From NCBI GenBank assembly GCA_948567375.1, contig CAOYZS010000002.1:81555-145554 (forward strand): a stretch of DNA of 64,000 nucleotides, given 5' to 3'. The notes below the pieces were generated by a model. It was given only the letters and a program-made list of their open reading frames with translations, did not search any database and had not been told where the DNA came from. A program made the translations under genes and the position numbers. Shown here in pieces: positions 62,142-64,000 of this stretch. Each line of letters begins with the position of its first letter. The stretch's first letter is position 1. This DNA is from Lunularia cruciata (Eukaryota > Streptophyta > Marchantiopsida > Lunulariales > Lunulariaceae).

Positions 62142-64000
62142 CAATGAACAATGAACAATGAACAATGAAATATAAAGCCTGAAAGACCCAAAGAGTCAAA
62201 AGGCTAGAAACACAATACAAAACACATGAAATGTGAGCCTAGGCAAGGGCCTAGGGCATCTGACCAATCTGTAACAAATTGGTCCGATGTAAACTAACCT
62301 CGGTCATGTACTTCCCTAACGCTAAAGCTTCAACTTGTAAGAGAGTTGAGAAATCACTACAAGTAATCTGATGTCTAACTCTAATCTGCATGTAACAAGG
62401 GCAAACAATCAACACATGATGCTCATCCTCAACTTTGCTCATAATACACAATTTGCAAAGTCGCATGGAGTGCTCTATTTGCTGCCAACGTCCTTGTTCT
62501 ACTTCTAGTCTATGAGAACTAGTTCTATATTGAGCGATAACATGTCTAAGTGAAGTAGAAATCCTAGCCAAGAGATAATCTTGCTCACAATACACCAACA
62601 TAGGATTTACAAACTGCTGATAGAACACCATCTTGGTACCGGGTTGCTGCCATAAGTGAAGTAAAAACTGCTCCTTGATCACTTCTCGTAGTGCAATAGG
62701 CTCCAACTTCCAATGTCGCTCACAAACATTCCACCTGGTGGCCCATGCAACCAGATCTGTATACCAACCGACAGATAGAGTGGCACAAAAAGCTTGGTAG
62801 GGAAGTCTCTCATGCTCCATGGACCTCACCTTAGTGGCATATGTGATAGCTAAAAACAAAGCTTCAGCCTCAAGAGGCAAAAACCCGGTTTCAGCAAGCA
62901 GCAATACATAAGGAGTTTGAGTCCTCACCCCAAGTTCATCACACAAAAACAATTTCTGAACTTTCTCCACCTTTTGCCACCATGTCTTCTTAGTACCTGG
63001 ACCCCAAATCTGAGCACCATAGAGAACCACCGGCTGCACAAGAGATCTGAACAGCACCTTCTTCAACTCCCATGTGGCAAGGTGAGCAAGTCTAGAGCGA
63101 TTCATGAGTGAATACAAAGCTCTAAAGCCTGCATTGATTCTCATCTTCACACAAGTAGACCAACTATAGTCATGAGAAAACTCAAGGCCCAAGTACTTGT
63201 AAGAAGAAACCTGCTCCAATTGCTGTCCGTCGAAAGAGAAAGGTGTGACACCTTTAGAACCCACCACCATCACCTTGGACTTGTCAAGGTTCACCTCCAT
63301 CTTTGTTTGATTGCAAAACAAGAGAAGAGAATCCAACAACTTCTGTAAACTTTGTGGATTGGGTGAGAGGAGCACTACATCATCCGCATACAGTAGTGCA
63401 TGTATCATCAAAGAGCCAACTTGTACACCTGTAGCTCCAGCTTCCATGAGCACCCTCTCTAGATCATCGATGAAGATTCCAAACAATGTTGGGGATAGAG
63501 AGCAACCTTGAATCACACCCATTGTGCTAAGGACATCTTGAGAGCTCAAAGATGAAAGTTTCACAACCACCTTCTCATAGAGTCTAGAGATAGCACCAAT
63601 CAAATCGGCTGAAACACCAACTTCCATGAGTCTCTCACTTAATGATTTCCTAAGCACCTTATCAAAGGCCTTCCTGAAATCAATAAATGCAACATAGAGA
63701 GCTCTCCCAACACCTTTAGATTTCCACCACAAAACATGGAGTACCAATAGATGATCCAAGGTACTAAAGCCTGATCTGAAACCCGCTTGGCACTTAGCTC
63801 GAATTCTGTACTTTTCAGCCCAAGTACTCAACCTAGTCTCCAAAATTTGACCGTACAACTTGGCAAAGATACTACCCACTAGAATGGTACGGTAATTGGT
63901 GACAATATCTCTCTGACCAGACTTGTGAATAGGAACAACCTTCTTGAAGCACCATCTATCAGGAAAACCACACCTGATGGCCTCATTCAAGAGAGAAGTG
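62142..64000 (-). mobile_element. LINE copy M1, 3' part (right repeat copy, runs off the window)
   Basis: Heptamer tail at 62142-62167, 3'UTR, then ORF2 from the TAG at 62251 up to the window edge at residue ~490 (RT motifs A, B, YADD and the Cys/His motif included, GQILETRL marker). If the repeat continues, copy F or its empty site would lie just outside the window. Confidence 0.88.

Larger units (their letters stand above)
50002..64000. repeat. Right copy of long direct repeat (offset 50001)
   Basis: Direct repeat of bases 1-13999, same order and orientation of all nested elements. Sequence to its left (49567-50001) is continuous with the LINE fragment that crosses the boundary, so the repeat edge is not a visible insertion junction here; it is only where the window happens to begin. 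Confidence 0.93.

Noticed and set aside
1-64000. Reassigned UAG (Gln) code, as in some ulvophyte algae, to explain the ORF1/ORF2 stop
   Set aside because: Apart from the conserved junction, the intact ORFs have no internal UAG or UAA; all their many Gln codons are CAA or CAG. Both intact ORFs end cleanly at TAG. The standard code fits.

Overview
What it is. The whole 64 kb is eukaryotic repeat DNA built from one family of non-LTR retrotransposons (LINEs), inserted into one another and then duplicated. I found no host gene, rRNA, tRNA or CRISPR array. The family is defined by copy F (14195-19887, + strand): a 5'UTR of about 1.5 kb made of roughly 180-bp degenerate monomers; ORF1 (279 aa, coiled coil plus an L1-type RRM/C-terminal domain); an in-frame UAG; ORF2 (1071 aa from its GTG codon: APE endonuclease, reverse transcriptase, Cys/His C-terminus); a 3'UTR of about 75 bp with two stem-loops; and a tail of TTTCATTG or TTCATTG repeats instead of poly(A). 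The 5'UTR wording (variants of 'tccaaat-gagtgatttttgtggcatt-gaagcgcctt') and the standard genetic code suggest a plant or streptophyte alga. That is inference; the species cannot be named. Self-nesting of one LINE resembles Zepp-type clusters of green algae, so a centromeric or subtelomeric setting is possible.

Layout. 1-1808: two + ORF2 fragments fused in a permuted order. 1805-6350: copy M2 (-), both ORFs intact, 5'UTR truncated. 6388-7345: 5' part of an older copy 'H' (-) carrying a 146-bp mini-insertion. 7367-9678: ORF2 fragment M4, an RT scrap and copy M5 (-). 9678-12140: 3' part of H with its RT core deleted. 12141-22380: copy M1 (-), interrupted by complete copy F (14195-19887, 7-bp target duplication). 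22417-27710: a second set of H5', M4, M5 and H3'. 27709-33348: complete copy M6 (-). 33349-36443: three + 3'-end copies (Pa, Pb, Pc) and scraps. 36444-46189: shuffled fragments in both orientations (M9, P9, M10, P10, P11, a 5'UTR piece, M12, P13). 46222-49202: P14 (+), an older, diverged subfamily with intact ORF1. 49203-50654: + ORF2 3' fragments. 50002-64000 repeats 1-13999 at an offset of 50001.

History that can be read. A 10333-bp tandem duplication (M2/H5'/M4/M5/H3' against M1/H5'/M4/M5/H3') came first. Copy F then entered the second unit: 5689 bp plus a 7-bp target duplication is 5696, and 10333 + 5696 = 16029, which is exactly the present offset. A larger duplication with offset 50001 is younger still (or an assembly product). 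A 2547-bp piece also exists inverted.

How the parts work together. ORF1p should bind and package the element RNA. ORF2p should nick the target and reverse-transcribe from the 3' stem-loops and repeat tail. ORF2 has no AUG before residue 125, beyond catalytic residues N5 and E31, and lies in frame behind a conserved UAG CAA UUC. ORF2p is therefore probably made by stop-codon readthrough as an ORF1-ORF2 fusion, or by non-AUG reinitiation. Three subfamilies are visible: A (young: M2, F, M6, M1), A' (H, M5, Pb, Pc, P11) and B (older: P9, M12, P14, the + fragment at 49567).
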